Below, one piece after another: positions 39,971-60,155 of a stretch of DNA of 64,000 bases. Every line of letters begins with the position of its first letter. The stretch's first letter is position 1. Source of the stretch: Amorphochlora amoebiformis. Lineage: Eukaryota > Cercozoa > Chlorarachniophyceae. The notes under the pieces are model-generated. The model saw only the letters and a list, made by a program, of their open reading frames with translations. It made no database searches and was not told the DNA's origin. The stretch lies in the NCBI GenBank assembly GCA_054601695.1, contig BAAHQB010000060.1:806001-870000 (forward strand), in the 5' to 3' direction. The position numbers and the translations under genes are program-made.

Positions 39971-40170
39971 CCTGACCGTGCTATGTCCCGCGTCTGTCGG
40001 TCTACTCCCGGGACGGTCTACTGCAGGGATTTTCCCCGAAACTCCCCCAGAGATCTCTCTCCCATCGTCTCCAAGCAGGGAAACAATTTGTCGGGCATGT
40101 CGGGTCCGTGCCGGCGGTCGGGCTGCGGCATACGAGGTTCCACGAGGGGTGATATTGCATGGATACATAG

Positions 40171-40852
40171 AAGTTTTTGGATTGGAGGAATGGTGGTTTG
40201 TTCTATGATGCTTATGGCAGCTCCCAGATCCAAATCAGGACCCCTAGCATCGAAAGGTTTGCGAAAAACAAGGCGTGCAACCGGCGTGTGATCAACAGAT
40301 GCACCCCGTAGCTGATATTGGACTTTATTAGGCACAGGCACAGCCGTGCGAAAAGGATCAGTCGTCAAAGTGTCCGGGGGATTGGCGGGGGCGTGCGGTT
40401 TGCGTAGGCAGGGCGGCGTTGGAGAAAGAATCATGTGTCCCTCAACACGAGTTACGTCTTTTGACGTAGATTTTCCACGTAGGTGCAACGATGCCCCGTA
40501 TGGAGTATCTCACAAGTGCTTTAACGCCACCCTAGACCGTCTGCACCACAAGCACCGTCCACAGTCCAATTTCCGCCCATATTGTCCGTCCGAAGCACTA
40601 GATTACTCTCTTGGCCAAAAAGACATCCCCACCACAAAATCTCTGCCACAAAATCGTGCCCCACCACTACTCGGAAACAAATCTCCGCGAAGAAAACAAA
40701 TACATCAACAAACACGTGTCCCACGACGAAACCTACATGCTCCACAAGAAACAAAGCTCCAAACACAACAGCTGCAAGCTACACAACACATCCACGCTTG
40801 GAGCCCGCCCCCTGCCCCCCTCCTCCTTAGGCTAAGAGGAGGGATAGACAAG
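40171..40852. other. Region between the divergent fucosyltransferase and basic-protein genes
   Basis: GC-richer sequence with several overlapping open frames. A strong acceptor (polypyrimidine then AG at 40829-40830) shows that an intron ends here, so an upstream exon of the plus-strand gene probably lies within 40350-40700. It could not be fixed. Confidence 0.35.
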
Positions 40853-43511
<2,659 letters not shown>

Positions 43512-44170
43512 TTCTAGTAGTCACTAGTGTCAATATATGTATGCTCGGGATTTCCCATCATCAGATATTCTCGATCGATCGTCTAGATCGTTAATGCAGT
43601 AGTCTGTCTTGCCGCTGAATAGATCTAGTATAATTCTAGTAATTCAGCTCGATTGAAAGTTATCTAGGTTATCTAGGTTTTCTAGGTTTTATACAACATC
43701 TATCTAAATTAGAATGCAGTTTATTCTGTTATTGGATCATTCCGCTAGTTATTCGGAGTCAACTTATTCCAGTCAGCAACGTACTACATGTAGGGGTACA
43801 CTACGGTATTACGTATTACTAGATTACCTCCAGTACCTCCAGTACCTACTCTAGCTACTAGACCTAAGTCACCTAACTTGCTAGGTCCTCAGCGCTGGGT
43901 AAAACACTCATGGTCCTAGATCCCCCAGAATCTGGGCCCAGATACGACTCACGACCGTACCATAGCAACGGCACTAGACCGGTGGATATTGGTGATTTAC
44001 TCTATATAGTTACTAGATTTGGATTAGCAGGTACTAGCAATTTCTAGATTTAGTATACTAGATATACACAAGGTCATCAGATCATAAACAGTGCCGCAAT
44101 GATTGGAGTTATAATTACTAGTGTGCTTGCATGATCGTCTAGACATTGCTAAACGGAGTGTACTGCATAA
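43512..44170. other. Second CTAG-rich island (3' of the basic-protein gene)
   Basis: About 650 bases without microsatellite or coding frame, with many CTAG, GATC and TCTAG words (for example CGATCGATCGTCTAGATCG near 43573-43591). Confidence 0.45.
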
Positions 44171-44228
44171 TGATTGCTTAAAATGGTAATCTCTGCCAGG
44201 GGATCCGGGAGTAGGTTTGTAGTAGTGG

Positions 44229-48235
<4,007 letters not shown>

Positions 48236-48289
48236 GCTGCACATGAAACACAAAACCAGTCTCATACGTACGACATCAACATCCCCCTC

Positions 48290-49050
48290 CAGCCCAAACT
48301 AAACCATGGTACACATGACACCAAACTTACCATGGTACTCATGACACCAAACTATACCATGCTACACATGACACACACAAAAACTCTCATACATCTACCA
48401 CATGCATACGACGAAGACGACACACTGCCCCAAACGAACTCATGCAGTACATGGCACATATCAACACTCTTACGGACGACAATGCCATCCTCCAACACAA
48501 ACGAGCCATGCAGCACGTGGCACATACAAATACTCTTACGGACGACAATGCCATCCTCCACCTCAAACGAAGGCAATGCAGCACATAAGACATACAAATA
48601 CTCTCATACATTCCACATAGTCTCATACATGCGACATAGTCTCATACATACGACATAATCTCATACATACATACCACATAGTCTCATACATACCACATAG
48701 TCTCATACATACCACATAGTCTCATACATACCACATAGTCTCATACATACCACATAGTCTCATACATACATACCACATAGTCTCATACATACATACCACA
48801 TAGTCTCATACATACCACATAGTCTCATACATACATACCACATAGTCTCATAAATACCACATAGTCTCATACATACCACATAGTCTCATACATACATACC
48901 ACATAGTCTCATACATACATACCACATAGTCTCATACATACCACATAGTCTCATACATACATACCACATAGTCTCATACATACATACCACATAGTCTCAT
49001 ACATACATAGCACAATCTATCCCTCCACCAAAAACGAGCCCATACAGCAC
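48290..49050 (-). repeat. Repeats carrying copies of the acceptor and start of exon 48235
   Basis: Minus-strand copies of GTGTCATGTGTAGCATGG (about 48300-48375) and longer ones with TGTGCTGCATGGCTCGTTTG (about 48430-48580) and TGTGCTGTATGGGCTCG (about 49025-49045). They resemble TGTGCAG|CATGGCCGACTTTG at the true junction. CATACATACCACATAGTCT units fill 48600-49010. Confidence 0.65.
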
Positions 49051-49181
49051 ATACACATCTTTTGAAACACACTACACGAAATCGACATACACTCGTCGGA
49101 ACGAAATGCACTCATGATATTATCTCTGTACGTATTACTACATATTCTACATATTATATTGTGTGTACTATACACAATATA

Positions 49182-49184
<3 letters not shown>

Positions 49185-49280
<96 letters not shown>

Positions 49281-49315
49281 GTGTTAAAAATGCACATATA
49301 TATTTATTTACATAC

Positions 49316-49389
<74 letters not shown>

Positions 49390-49413
49390 TATATGTGTAT
49401 ATATATATATACG

Positions 49414-49511
<98 letters not shown>

Positions 49512-49536
49512 CAAATGTGTTAAAAATGCACATATA

Positions 49537-49584
<48 letters not shown>

Positions 49585-49705
49585 TACATATACATATATA
49601 TATATATATATAATGCATGTATATATGTATACATATATACGTATATAACACATGTATATATATATATATATGTATGTATATATATATATATATATATATG
49701 TATAT

Positions 49706-49773
<68 letters not shown>

Positions 49774-49843
49774 GTGTGTGTGTGTGTGTGTGCGTATAAT
49801 AGAAAAGTATTTATCTACGTGCTCTATTATATATATATATATA

Positions 49844-49875
<32 letters not shown>

Positions 49876-49929
49876 TAGCATGTGTGCATGTATGTGTATG
49901 ATACATTATATACCAATATGTATGTAAAA

Positions 49930-49974
<45 letters not shown>

Positions 49975-50011
49975 ATATATGTGCAATTTGTATGTAAACA
50001 CATAGAATAAC

Positions 50012-50055
<44 letters not shown>

Positions 50056-50060
50056 CAAAA
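49185..50060. repeat. (TA)n block
   Basis: TA tracts with two copies of a 30-base AT-rich unit containing AAATGTGTTAAAAATGCACA (49277 and 49512). Intergenic. No gene seen between 49110 and 50460. Confidence 0.9.
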
Positions 50061-50204
50061 TATTATGCATATATAAATGTGTGTATTAAGGTTATGATGA
50101 TATTGTTGTTGTAGTTAACCGTTGGGACCAGTCTTGATGTTGCTCGCGAGGGATGGAAAACCAAAACCTAACCAACAAATGCACAAAAACACGAATCACA
50201 TAGT

Positions 50205-50340
50205 ATTACACACACATAAAGCACACACATATAAAGCACACACACATAAAGCACACACACAAACCACGCACACATAGAGCACACACACATAAAGCACACA
50301 CACACACACACACAAAGCACACACACACAAAGCACACTTA
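50205..50340. repeat. ACACACATAAAGCACACACA repeat
   Basis: Imperfect units of 16 to 20 bases. Nothing coding. Confidence 0.8.
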
Positions 50341-50459
50341 TACTTACACAGTGAGACACTTGTATACAGAGAGATCTAGGAGAGAGTGACACATTGAGCA
50401 GGGTGTGATTCTCATGGTTTATCGGTTGCGAGCTATTGGGTTGGATGGTTTATTGGTTG

Positions 50460-53106
50460 TTACTTTTCGAGGTCTCCAAGGTTGGGCAGCTCAACCTGAT
50501 ACTCATACCATTAGACCGGACATAGTCGTCATAGTCGTCATACTCCCCATAGTGATAGTGTGTACTCGTCGTACTGCCATACTCGTCACTTTCGGACCCA
50601 TACGCTCACAAATGTATATACACACCCATCATAGTCATGATACTCATCATACACACCCATCATAGTCATGATACTCATGATACACACCCATCATAGTGAT
50701 GATAATCATGATACACACCCATCATAGTCATGATACTCATGATACTTATACGCTGACAGTTTCCAACTCATGATAGTCGTGATAGTCGTGATACAATGCT
50801 CATCTATAGAGGATCATACTCGTGATGCAATGCTCACCTATAGAGGATCATACTCGTGATACAATACTCATCTATAGAGGATCATACTCGTGATACAATG
50901 CTCACCTATAGAGGATCATACTCGTGATATTCGTCATACTCGTCATACTCATATGCGTAGAGGTTGATAGTCGTGACAGTTATATTTAGACTTGGAGGTT
51001 GAGAGTCGTGATAGTGATACGGTTAGAGGTTGACAGTCGTGATAGTCGTGATGGTGACAGGTTGATTGTCGTGAGAGTGGTGTAGTCACAAGTTGATAGT
51101 CGTGATAGTGATACGGTTAGGGGTTGACAGTCGTGATAGTCGTGATAGAGACAGGTTGATTGTCGTGAGAGTGGTGTGTTCACAAGATGATAGTCGTGAT
51201 AGTGATACGGTTAGGGGTTGACAGTCGTGATAGTCGTGATGGTGACAGGTTGATTGTCGTGAGAGTGGTGTGTTCACAAGATGATAGTCGTGTAGTGATA
51301 CGGTTAGGGGTTGACAGTCGTGATAGTCGTGATGGTGACAGGTTGATTGTCGTGAGAGTGGTGTAGTCACAAGATGATAGTCGTGATAGTGATACGGTTA
51401 GGGGTTGACAGTCGTGATAGTCGTGATAGTCAGGATACTCATGATACCACTTAATGCTCATGATAATTATATAGTTAGAGCTTGCTTTCATGGCTTTCGA
51501 GCCAGGGAGATGCGTATGGTTTGATAAAGGTGCTTTCATGGCTTTCGTGTCAACAACGTTGCGATGAGCGTATATGTGTATGTGTATAAGTGAATATTAT
51601 GTGTGGCATGCATGGTATGTGTGCATGGTTGAACCTCCATGATGTTTACGGTATGCGTGGCATGCATGGTATGTGTGTATGTTGAACTCAATGATGTGTT
51701 ACGGTACATGTGTACATGTATTATTCTATCTGTCTATGTTGAACGTGTGACATGTATGCTATCTGTGTATGTTGAACCCCCATGATGTCTACGGTATGTG
51801 TGTTATGCATGCTCTGTGTGTATGTTCCTCCATGATGTTGACGGTATGTGTGACATGTATGTAGGTGTGACATGTCTGCTATGTGTGCAAGTTTGAACTT
51901 GCATCTCCACCAGAAGTGTTGTACACATAGGTAGGAGCTATGCTGCTCTGTGTGTGCGCGCAATATCCACCCCGGAGTGTTGTCTATATTTATGGTATGG
52001 ACGATATGTATGCTTCTACGTGGTACGTAGGATATACATGTTACATGTGTGTCACATGTTGGTACCTCCATCTCCACCCTAGACTCTTTAAGTCCAATTG
52101 ACCCGCTCAACACTCGCACATTTTCTTCTAACAAACATACTCTATATCAAACACATTAGCGAACATTCCGAATATCAACAACATCACACACAACCTACAA
52201 CAACATCACACACAACCTACTCATACCAACGAAATCGACAACATCACACACAACCTACTCATACCAACTAGGCTTAGGGTTAGGGTTATCAACATCATCG
52301 ATGTTGTTGATAACCCTAACCCTTGTGTGTGATGTTGATGATGGTGTTGTTGATGAGTTGGTATGAGTAGGTTGTGTGTGATCACACACAACCTACTCAT
52401 ATCAACTCATCAACAACACCATCCTCAACAACATCACACACAAGGGTTAGGGTTATCAACATCATCACACACAACCTACTCATACCAACTCATCAACAAC
52501 ACCATCATCAACAACATCACACACAACCTACTCATACCAACTAGGGTTAGGGTTAGGGTTATCAACATCATCACACACAACCTACTCATACCAACTCATC
52601 AATAACGTAGCATCTGTGTTTGTATTATAAATTTATGTGCTGTGTGACACTGATGGTATGTCGGATTATGTGTTTATGTGTTGGGATTGGTGGATTGTTG
52701 GATTGTGTGCTTGTGTGTTGACATTGTTGCATTGTGTGCTTGTGTGTTGGGATTGTTGCATTGTGTGCTTGTGTGTTGGGATTGTTGGATTGGGTCGAGA
52801 TATTGTGTTTGTGGTGTGTTTGTGTTGTGTTGGGGTGTGTGTTGGTGTGTGTGTGTTGGTGTGGGTTGGAGGTGTTGTTGGTGATAAGCATTATGTTGTT
52901 GGGTAATATTGTGTGGGTTTTGTTGGTTTTTGTTCGACCGTGGAGGCCTGCCTTGGATCCTATGTGTTGGATCCACTCATGCACTAGATTCAGAGCTCCC
53001 AGCTTGCTCCCGTACCTTAAAAAGTATCAGGAAAAACACAAACTATCAGCCAAAACACACACTATTAGGAAAAGCACAAACTATCAGGAAAAACACACCT
53101 TCCCAT
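50460..53106 (-). CDS. Small minus-strand gene model, about 60 aa (partly uncertain)
   Basis: Exons 53015-52939, 52127-52066 and 50495-50460 (stop TAA) join in phase. They encode [19 protein letters not shown], then [20 protein letters not shown], then [12 protein letters not shown] possible first exon of eight bases (53106-53099, ATGGGAAG before GTGTGT) gives the right phase but is weak. The true 5' end may lie further upstream, perhaps in the exon at 54303-54368. No family recognised. The introns hold a long palindrome (52281-52462) and a roughly 98-base GTCGTGATAG minisatellite (50770-51460). Confidence 0.45.
50520..51465. repeat. GTCATGATACTC and GTCGTGATAG minisatellites
   Basis: ATACTCATGATACACACCCA with TCATAGTCATG (50600-50740), AGGATCATACTCGTGATACA (50810-50930), then a roughly 98-base unit containing GACAGGTTGATTGTCGTGAG and TGATACGGTTAGGGGTTGAC (50990-51440, about four units). 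It fills the last intron of the small minus-strand gene. Confidence 0.85.
51590..52065 (-). repeat. Diverged repeats related to a 5' splice junction
   Basis: Downstream of the donor of exon 52127-52066 (GGTGGAGATGGAG|GTACC), the intron holds units with GGTGGAGATGCAAG and CATCATGGAGG and a following ACATACACAC, about 60 bases apart. Confidence 0.5.
52160..52620. repeat. Palindromic and CATCACACACAACCTACTCA repeats with telomeric motifs
   Basis: A long inverted repeat has its centre near 52381/52382 (GTGTGTGATCACACAC) and arms of about 77 bases that include TTAGGG/CCCTAA. A smaller palindrome is centred near 52296. (TTAGGG)2-3 also lies at 52442-52455 and 52542-52562. Confidence 0.85.
52640..52900. 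repeat. TTGTGTGCTTGTGTGTTGGGAT repeat
   Basis: 27-base units, about five, in the intron after exon 53015-52939. Confidence 0.8.
53020..53100 (-). repeat. Four copies of an intron 3' end
   Basis: TTTTTCCTGATAGTTTGTG and variants lead up to the acceptor of exon 53015-52939 (TTTTTCCTGATACTTTTTAAG). Confidence 0.6.
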
Positions 53107-53249
53107 GTACACAAAACACACATCAGTAACCACACAATATACATAAACACAAATCAGTAACCACGTAATATACATATGTCTTTTAACTACTTCTAAAAAC
53201 ATCATATATCTATGCTTATACACACACATACATGCATATATTATATATG

Positions 53250-54269
<1,020 letters not shown>

Positions 54270-54302
54270 GAGTGTGTTTGTGTGTGTTTGTTGTAACTTG
54301 AC

Positions 54303-54368
54303 GTCAAAGCACCATCTGGCAATTACGGTTGGCATTTTTCGTGCTGCTGTTGATGGCTCAGATTGTTC
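54303..54368 (-). CDS. Isolated minus-strand exon (22 codons)
   Basis: Acceptor (ccatgtag) and donor (TTTGAC|GTCAAG) bound an open 66-base exon encoding STAARKMPTVIARWCFD, phase 0 at both ends. It may belong to the small gene to its left, or to a gene starting at 56000 (MMIEALSNGGGWQ, exon 56000-55960, donor CAAAG|GTCGTC). The intron above it is full of a 28 to 30-base minisatellite that includes a copy of this exon's acceptor. Confidence 0.4.
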
Positions 54369-54399
54369 CTACATGGGGTTGTTTCTCTATATAGGCTTG

Positions 54400-54760
54400 T
54401 TTTGCTGTTATTCTGTATATATTGTTGTTTTGCTGTTATTTTCTATATAGGCTTGCCTTGCTGTTATTTTGTATATAGGGTTGTTTTGCTGTTATTTTCT
54501 ATAAGGGTTGTCTTGCTGTTATTCTGTATATAGGGTTGTTTTGCTGTTATTTTCTATAAGGGTTGTCTTGCTGTTATTCTGTACATAGGGTTGTTTTGCT
54601 GTTATTCTCTATTAGGGTTGCCTTGCTGTTATTCTGTAAAAAGGTTGTTTTGCTGTTATTTTTTATTTTGGGTTGTTTTGTTGTTATTCTGTAGATTGTT
54701 CCTGTATAGGGTTGTTTTGCTCTTATTCTGTAGATTCTCTACACGTGTTTGCTTTGCTGT
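54400..54760. repeat. 28 to 30-base minisatellite
   Basis: GGGTTGTTTTGCTGTTATTC with TGTATATA, about thirteen units. One unit near 54690-54715 carries a copy of the acceptor and first bases of exon 54368-54303. Confidence 0.85.
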
Positions 54761-54904
54761 TATTTCCGTAATTCGTGTTCGTGGGGGTAGGGTTGGTTCG
54801 TGTTGGTTCAGCTTCGGGGGTTTTAGGTTGGTTCCGGGTAGTTCGGGATAGTTCGGGTTAATTCATGATAATCCGGGTTGGTTGAGTTGATCAGGGCTTG
54901 TTTC

Positions 54905-55235
54905 GGTTGGCTTTATTTGTGTTTGGCTTTGTGTTTGGCTTTGTGTTTGGCTTTGTGTTTGGCTTTGTGTTTGGCTTTGTGTTGGCTTTGTGTTTGGCTT
55001 TGTGTTTGGCTTTGTGTTTGGCTTTGTGTTTGGCTTTGTGTTTGGCTTTGTGCTTGGCTTTGTGCTTGGCTTTGTGCTTGGCTTTGTGTTTGGCTTTGTG
55101 TTTGGCTTTGTGTTTGGCTTTGTGTTCGGCTTTGTGTTTGGATTTGTGTTTGCCTTTGTGCTTGCCTTTGTGTTTGCCTTTGTGCTTGGCTTTGTGTTTG
55201 GCTTTGTGCTTGGGTTAGTGTTTGGGTTTGTGTTT
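54905..55235. repeat. 12-base minisatellite
   Basis: About 27 units of GGCTTTGTGTTT with minor variants. Leu-Cys-Leu-Ala and Lys-Pro-Asn-Thr frames are read-through. Confidence 0.95.
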
Positions 55236-55556
55236 GGCATGTGTTGGTTCACGGTGTTTGTTTTGTTGGCTATTTTATTGGATGTGTATCGCGTGTTGTT
55301 TGTAGGAATTTCTCGGTTTGGTTGTGTGTGTTGACATTTGTTTGTGTGTTTATGCATATATGTATGTGTGTCATAGTGTGTACATGCATTTGGAGTATCT
55401 ATGTACATGAATACATATACATGTAGATAAAATGTAATATATATGGACCAAATAAATTAATGCTGGTTGACGTGTTTGTTTTGTTGGGCTATTTGTTGTG
55501 TATTTTGTTGGGTATTTTGTGGGTACGTATTGCGTGTTGTTGCAGGTTGGTGTTGA

Positions 55557-56151
55557 TTAGTGTACCTGTTGGTGAGCTCTGGGTCGATGGTTGGCCAAAC
55601 GGGAATAAGTGAGGAGGGTTAGGGGATGCTCCCATGAGAGGGGGTTACGTGATCGGGGGAATGTGTGTCGAGTTTGATAGGCATTGTCGGCATGCGTTTT
55701 CAGAGGTAAAAGCCCGTGCAAAGGCAGACCTTGTCCAGACCCAAAGGGCGCAAAAGACCTCCTTGTCCCGTCTTTCCCCAAAGAGCCTACCGACCTCACA
55801 GCATTTGACCCAGACCTCAATCCTGACGCCAATCCCCTACATGGTTTTGGCCCCATCCACAACGCATACCCTACAGCTAGGCCGATCAAAACAAGTCCAA
55901 GCGACCTCACAGTCGCGCAAAACGAAAAGGTCCAGGTGGGGCGATTGCAGGTCGACGACCTTTGCCATCCCCCCCCATTGCTCAGGGCCTCAATCATCAT
56001 TATCAGCTATATTACACTTATCGCCCACACACCTAACAATTTCAACGGTATACAAAAGGTGAAATTGAACGATAATCAACGATATTTACTCAATATCCAG
56101 GCCACGGCACCCCAAAACCGGCTCCGACCTCCGCGCAGAGATGTTCCGTGA
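55557..56151. other. GC-richer island with long overlapping open frames
   Basis: About 600 bases without microsatellites, open in several frames on both strands (for example KGRPCPDPKGAKDLLVPSFP on plus). A possible minus-strand first exon (56000-55960) would diverge from the hydroxylase gene at 56280. I could not decide the coding strand. Several short repeats of CTGTGAGGTCG type (minus) are present. Confidence 0.3.
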
Positions 56152-56279
56152 TTGCTGGATTCCGTGATATTTGGATTCCGTGATTGTTGGATTCCGGATC
56201 TGGCTGGGTTCCGGTAACGCAGGCCCTCGCTGACGACGTGGTGGATTGTGGTTGTTATAGGCTGATATCTATCGTTTCG

Positions 56280-57406
56280 ATGAGGAGCGAATTCGTGATC
56301 CACCAGCCTGGAACATGGCAAGTTTGGCATTTCGGCGTGTTCTCGGTGGTGATTTACCTTGGCATGGAAATCTTGTCGCACATCGTGCCTCTCGTGTTTC
56401 AGAACAAAACCAACCTCATCCCCATGCGGGGCAAGGTACACTTTTTGCATTCAACCTGTAGAAACCCTTTCAAAAGCATGAAACCGTACATATGGGCAAT
56501 CGATTCAAAGGTAGCTTAAAAGGTCGTGGGGGTTAGTTGGAGGGGGGGGGGGGAGATAGTTCCCGTGCAACGGAATTTTGACCAAGTTGATACATGATCC
56601 ACGTGAGATGACTTGGTTCTCGTGGACATGGCGGGAAGCACGTGAAATGTCGTGATCCAAGTGAGATGTCGTGGTTGTCGTGAACATGGCGGGATCCACG
56701 TGACATGACGTGATCCAGTCGCATAATGCGATCTCAATATTCGGTCGTAGGGAGCACATGGATGGTGTGGTTGAGCAATGTTTGTGACGACGTGTATGTG
56801 CAGCACCTGGATGTGTTGAAGATGGTGGATTGTGCAGTTGAGCAATGTTTGTATGGACGTGTTCGAGACGGTGGATTTTGTAGCTGAGCGATGTTTGTAT
56901 GGACGTGTATGCTCAGCACCTGGATGTGTTCGAGACGGTGGATCACGTGTATATTAACATCAACAAAATCGCTACCGCCGTCTTTGTCTACCACATGCTC
57001 AAATACGTCAACGCCGCAAAGTACGCCCTCAGCTTTCGTCCATCCACTCCTTCCCCGGAAACATATTCCGAGATTTATCTCGCATCCACTCCACATATTC
57101 AACATTCATCTCACATTCACTCCTTCCCTGGACACATATTCAACATTTATCTCGCATTCAGTCCTTCCCTGGACACATGTTCAACGTTTATCTCACCCGC
57201 TTTTATATCTTTTTTTCCTGTTCCGTGTTTTTGCGGTTTTGATAGTGTGGAGTGGGATATTGGCGGGTTGTCAGTGGTGAATTTTCCAGTCTCCGTCGTT
57301 CTCATGCACATTGGTGTTTGACACACTCAACAACACATTTATACACACACTCCACACACACACACACACACATATGTATATATATATATATATACACATA
57401 AACTTC

Positions 57407-57452
<46 letters not shown>

Positions 57453-57454
57453 TG

Positions 57455-57538
<84 letters not shown>

Positions 57539-57564
57539 TATATATAATACACACATATATATAC

Positions 57565-57614
<50 letters not shown>

Positions 57615-57687
57615 CATATATTTATATGTATATCTGCGTTATATATGTGTATATATATGTGTGTGTATGTATCATTGAAAATAATAC

Positions 57688-57728
<41 letters not shown>

Positions 57729-58044
57729 TATAATAACTATAATTATAATGCGTGTGTGTGTGTGTTTGTGTGTTCACCTAACACATGCTAGCTGTACACA
57801 TTATATAATTCTTTTTACCATTAAAGATTATTATTATTGTTACTATTATTATTACTAATATTTTATTATTAATATTTTATAATTATTATTACATAGAAAC
57901 ACATCTTTAAATATTAAGTATTTACGAATATACACCTATAATATATATTTATATATATATATATATATATATATGTGTATGACAATATATATATATATAT
58001 AATATACAATATATATATATACATATATATACACATATGTATAA

Positions 58045-58079
<35 letters not shown>

Positions 58080-59237
58080 TATTAATATGTGCGTATATAT
58101 GTGTGTATGTATATAAGTGTATGTATGTGTGTGTATGTATATTTGTGTATGTATGTGTGTGTATGTATGTGTGTGTGAGCGAGAGAGAGTATAATATTTG
58201 TCACGATTAACACGTGTGTGTGGTTGACATTCAGTGTACGATTTTTTCTACACGATATTTCATCGCGTGCTACACAACCGGCAGCTGTATCGCTTCGTTC
58301 ACAAACACCATCACCGCCAACGGGCTCCCACTAGTAACATACAAACCAACGTTCAACCACCTTGGAATAAATACCTCACTGCATTTTCTGTCCCTGTAAC
58401 TTGTAGGGGGTAATTTGGACGCCATAAATGTGCACCCATTTGAGTTTGTCGTGGGCGAATATCTCCACCTCCTCGCGGCGCACCTAGTCACCAAATACCT
58501 AGTAAGCTTTTCATCTCACACGTACACACCAAATACCTCGTCAGCTTTTCATCTCACCAATAACTAGTCAGCTTTTCATCTCACACCTAGTCACCAAATA
58601 CCTTCTAAGCTTTTCATCTCACACGTAGTCACCAAATACCTAGTCAGCTTTTCATCTCACAATAACTAGTCAGCTTTTCATCTCACACCTAGTCACCAAA
58701 TACCTACTAAGCTTTTCATCTCACACTTAGTCACCAAAGACCTAAGCTTTTCATCTCACAATAACTAGTCAGCTTTTCATCTCACACCTAGTCACCAAAT
58801 ACCTACTAAGCTTTTCATCTCACACGTAGTCACCAAATAGCTAGTCAGCTTTTCATCTCACAATAACTAGTCAGCTTTTCATCTCACACCTAGTCACCAA
58901 ATACCTACTAAGCTTTTCATCTCACACGTAGTCACCAAGTAGCTAGTCAGCTTTTCATCTCACGCTTACTCACCAATAACTAGTCAGCTTTTCATCTTAC
59001 CCTCTCACACCTAGTCACAGTCACCAACACTTAGTCAGCTTTCCATCTCACACGTAGTCACCAAACACTTAGTCAGCTTTCCATCTCACACCTAGTCACC
59101 AAATACCTAGTCAGCTTTTCATTTCACGATATACATCTTCTCACCTTACATATGTGTGTATACATATATATATGTATATATATGTGTGTGTGTGTGTGTG
59201 TATGTTACGTATTTTTGTCTGCATCTCTAAATATATA

Positions 59238-59281
<44 letters not shown>

Positions 59282-59843
59282 TATATATATATATATATTG
59301 TTAGTGCACGGTATAGTAGTGATCCATGATAAACGTTTAAACACCGGATCCAGCATTGACTTCGTCCGTGTTAAAGGAACACAAGGCTGACTCAATGCAA
59401 CGCAGTACGAGGTACAGAGGGTCAGTGTTATCTGCCTTTAAAAAGAACTCAAGGCTGAGGGAATGCAACGCGGTACACGGCACAGAGGGCCAGTAACTCA
59501 GTAGTGCCGAGGATCATCACGTGTAAGCGCAGCGGTATCCGATACTACTATTTGGTGGGATTCGTTAGAATGAGACCGCTTGGATTATGCCAGTTCGATT
59601 ACGATTCCTGGGACAAACTGGACGCATAGATCTCCAGGAAACTCTGGAGCATGATATGGCAAAATGGCTGGTCACTTATAGTATTGAACCTTGTAGCAGC
59701 CGGATAGCATCCGGTTTAGTACCGGTGAGTCGATCTCAATCTCCAGCATTCTTATGCTATGAATTCCCATAATCAACATGTCTCACCGAGCTGCGTCCTT
59801 TCTGCTATTTATATCGTTACCGTAAATGTGTATACATAGAAAC

Positions 59844-59919
<76 letters not shown>

Positions 59920-59961
59920 TATATATATATATATATGCAATATATGTATGTACATATAAAC

Positions 59962-60010
<49 letters not shown>

Positions 60011-60088
60011 GTGTGCGTGTGGGTGTGGGTGTATGTGTGTATATATAATATACGGGTGGTTCTGTGATCTCTCGCCTACGGTCTGCAT

Positions 60089-60155
<67 letters not shown>

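Noticed and set aside
40820-40852. LLLRLRGG motif resembling the C-terminus of ubiquitin
   Set aside because: No ubiquitin fold precedes it. The bases are a polypyrimidine tract and 3' splice site before the ATG at 40853, so this stretch is not coding.
54863-55408. Long Lys-Pro-Asn-Thr frame (minus) and Leu-Cys-Leu-Ala frame (plus)
   Set aside because: Both are read-through of the 12-base GGCTTTGTGTTT repeat.
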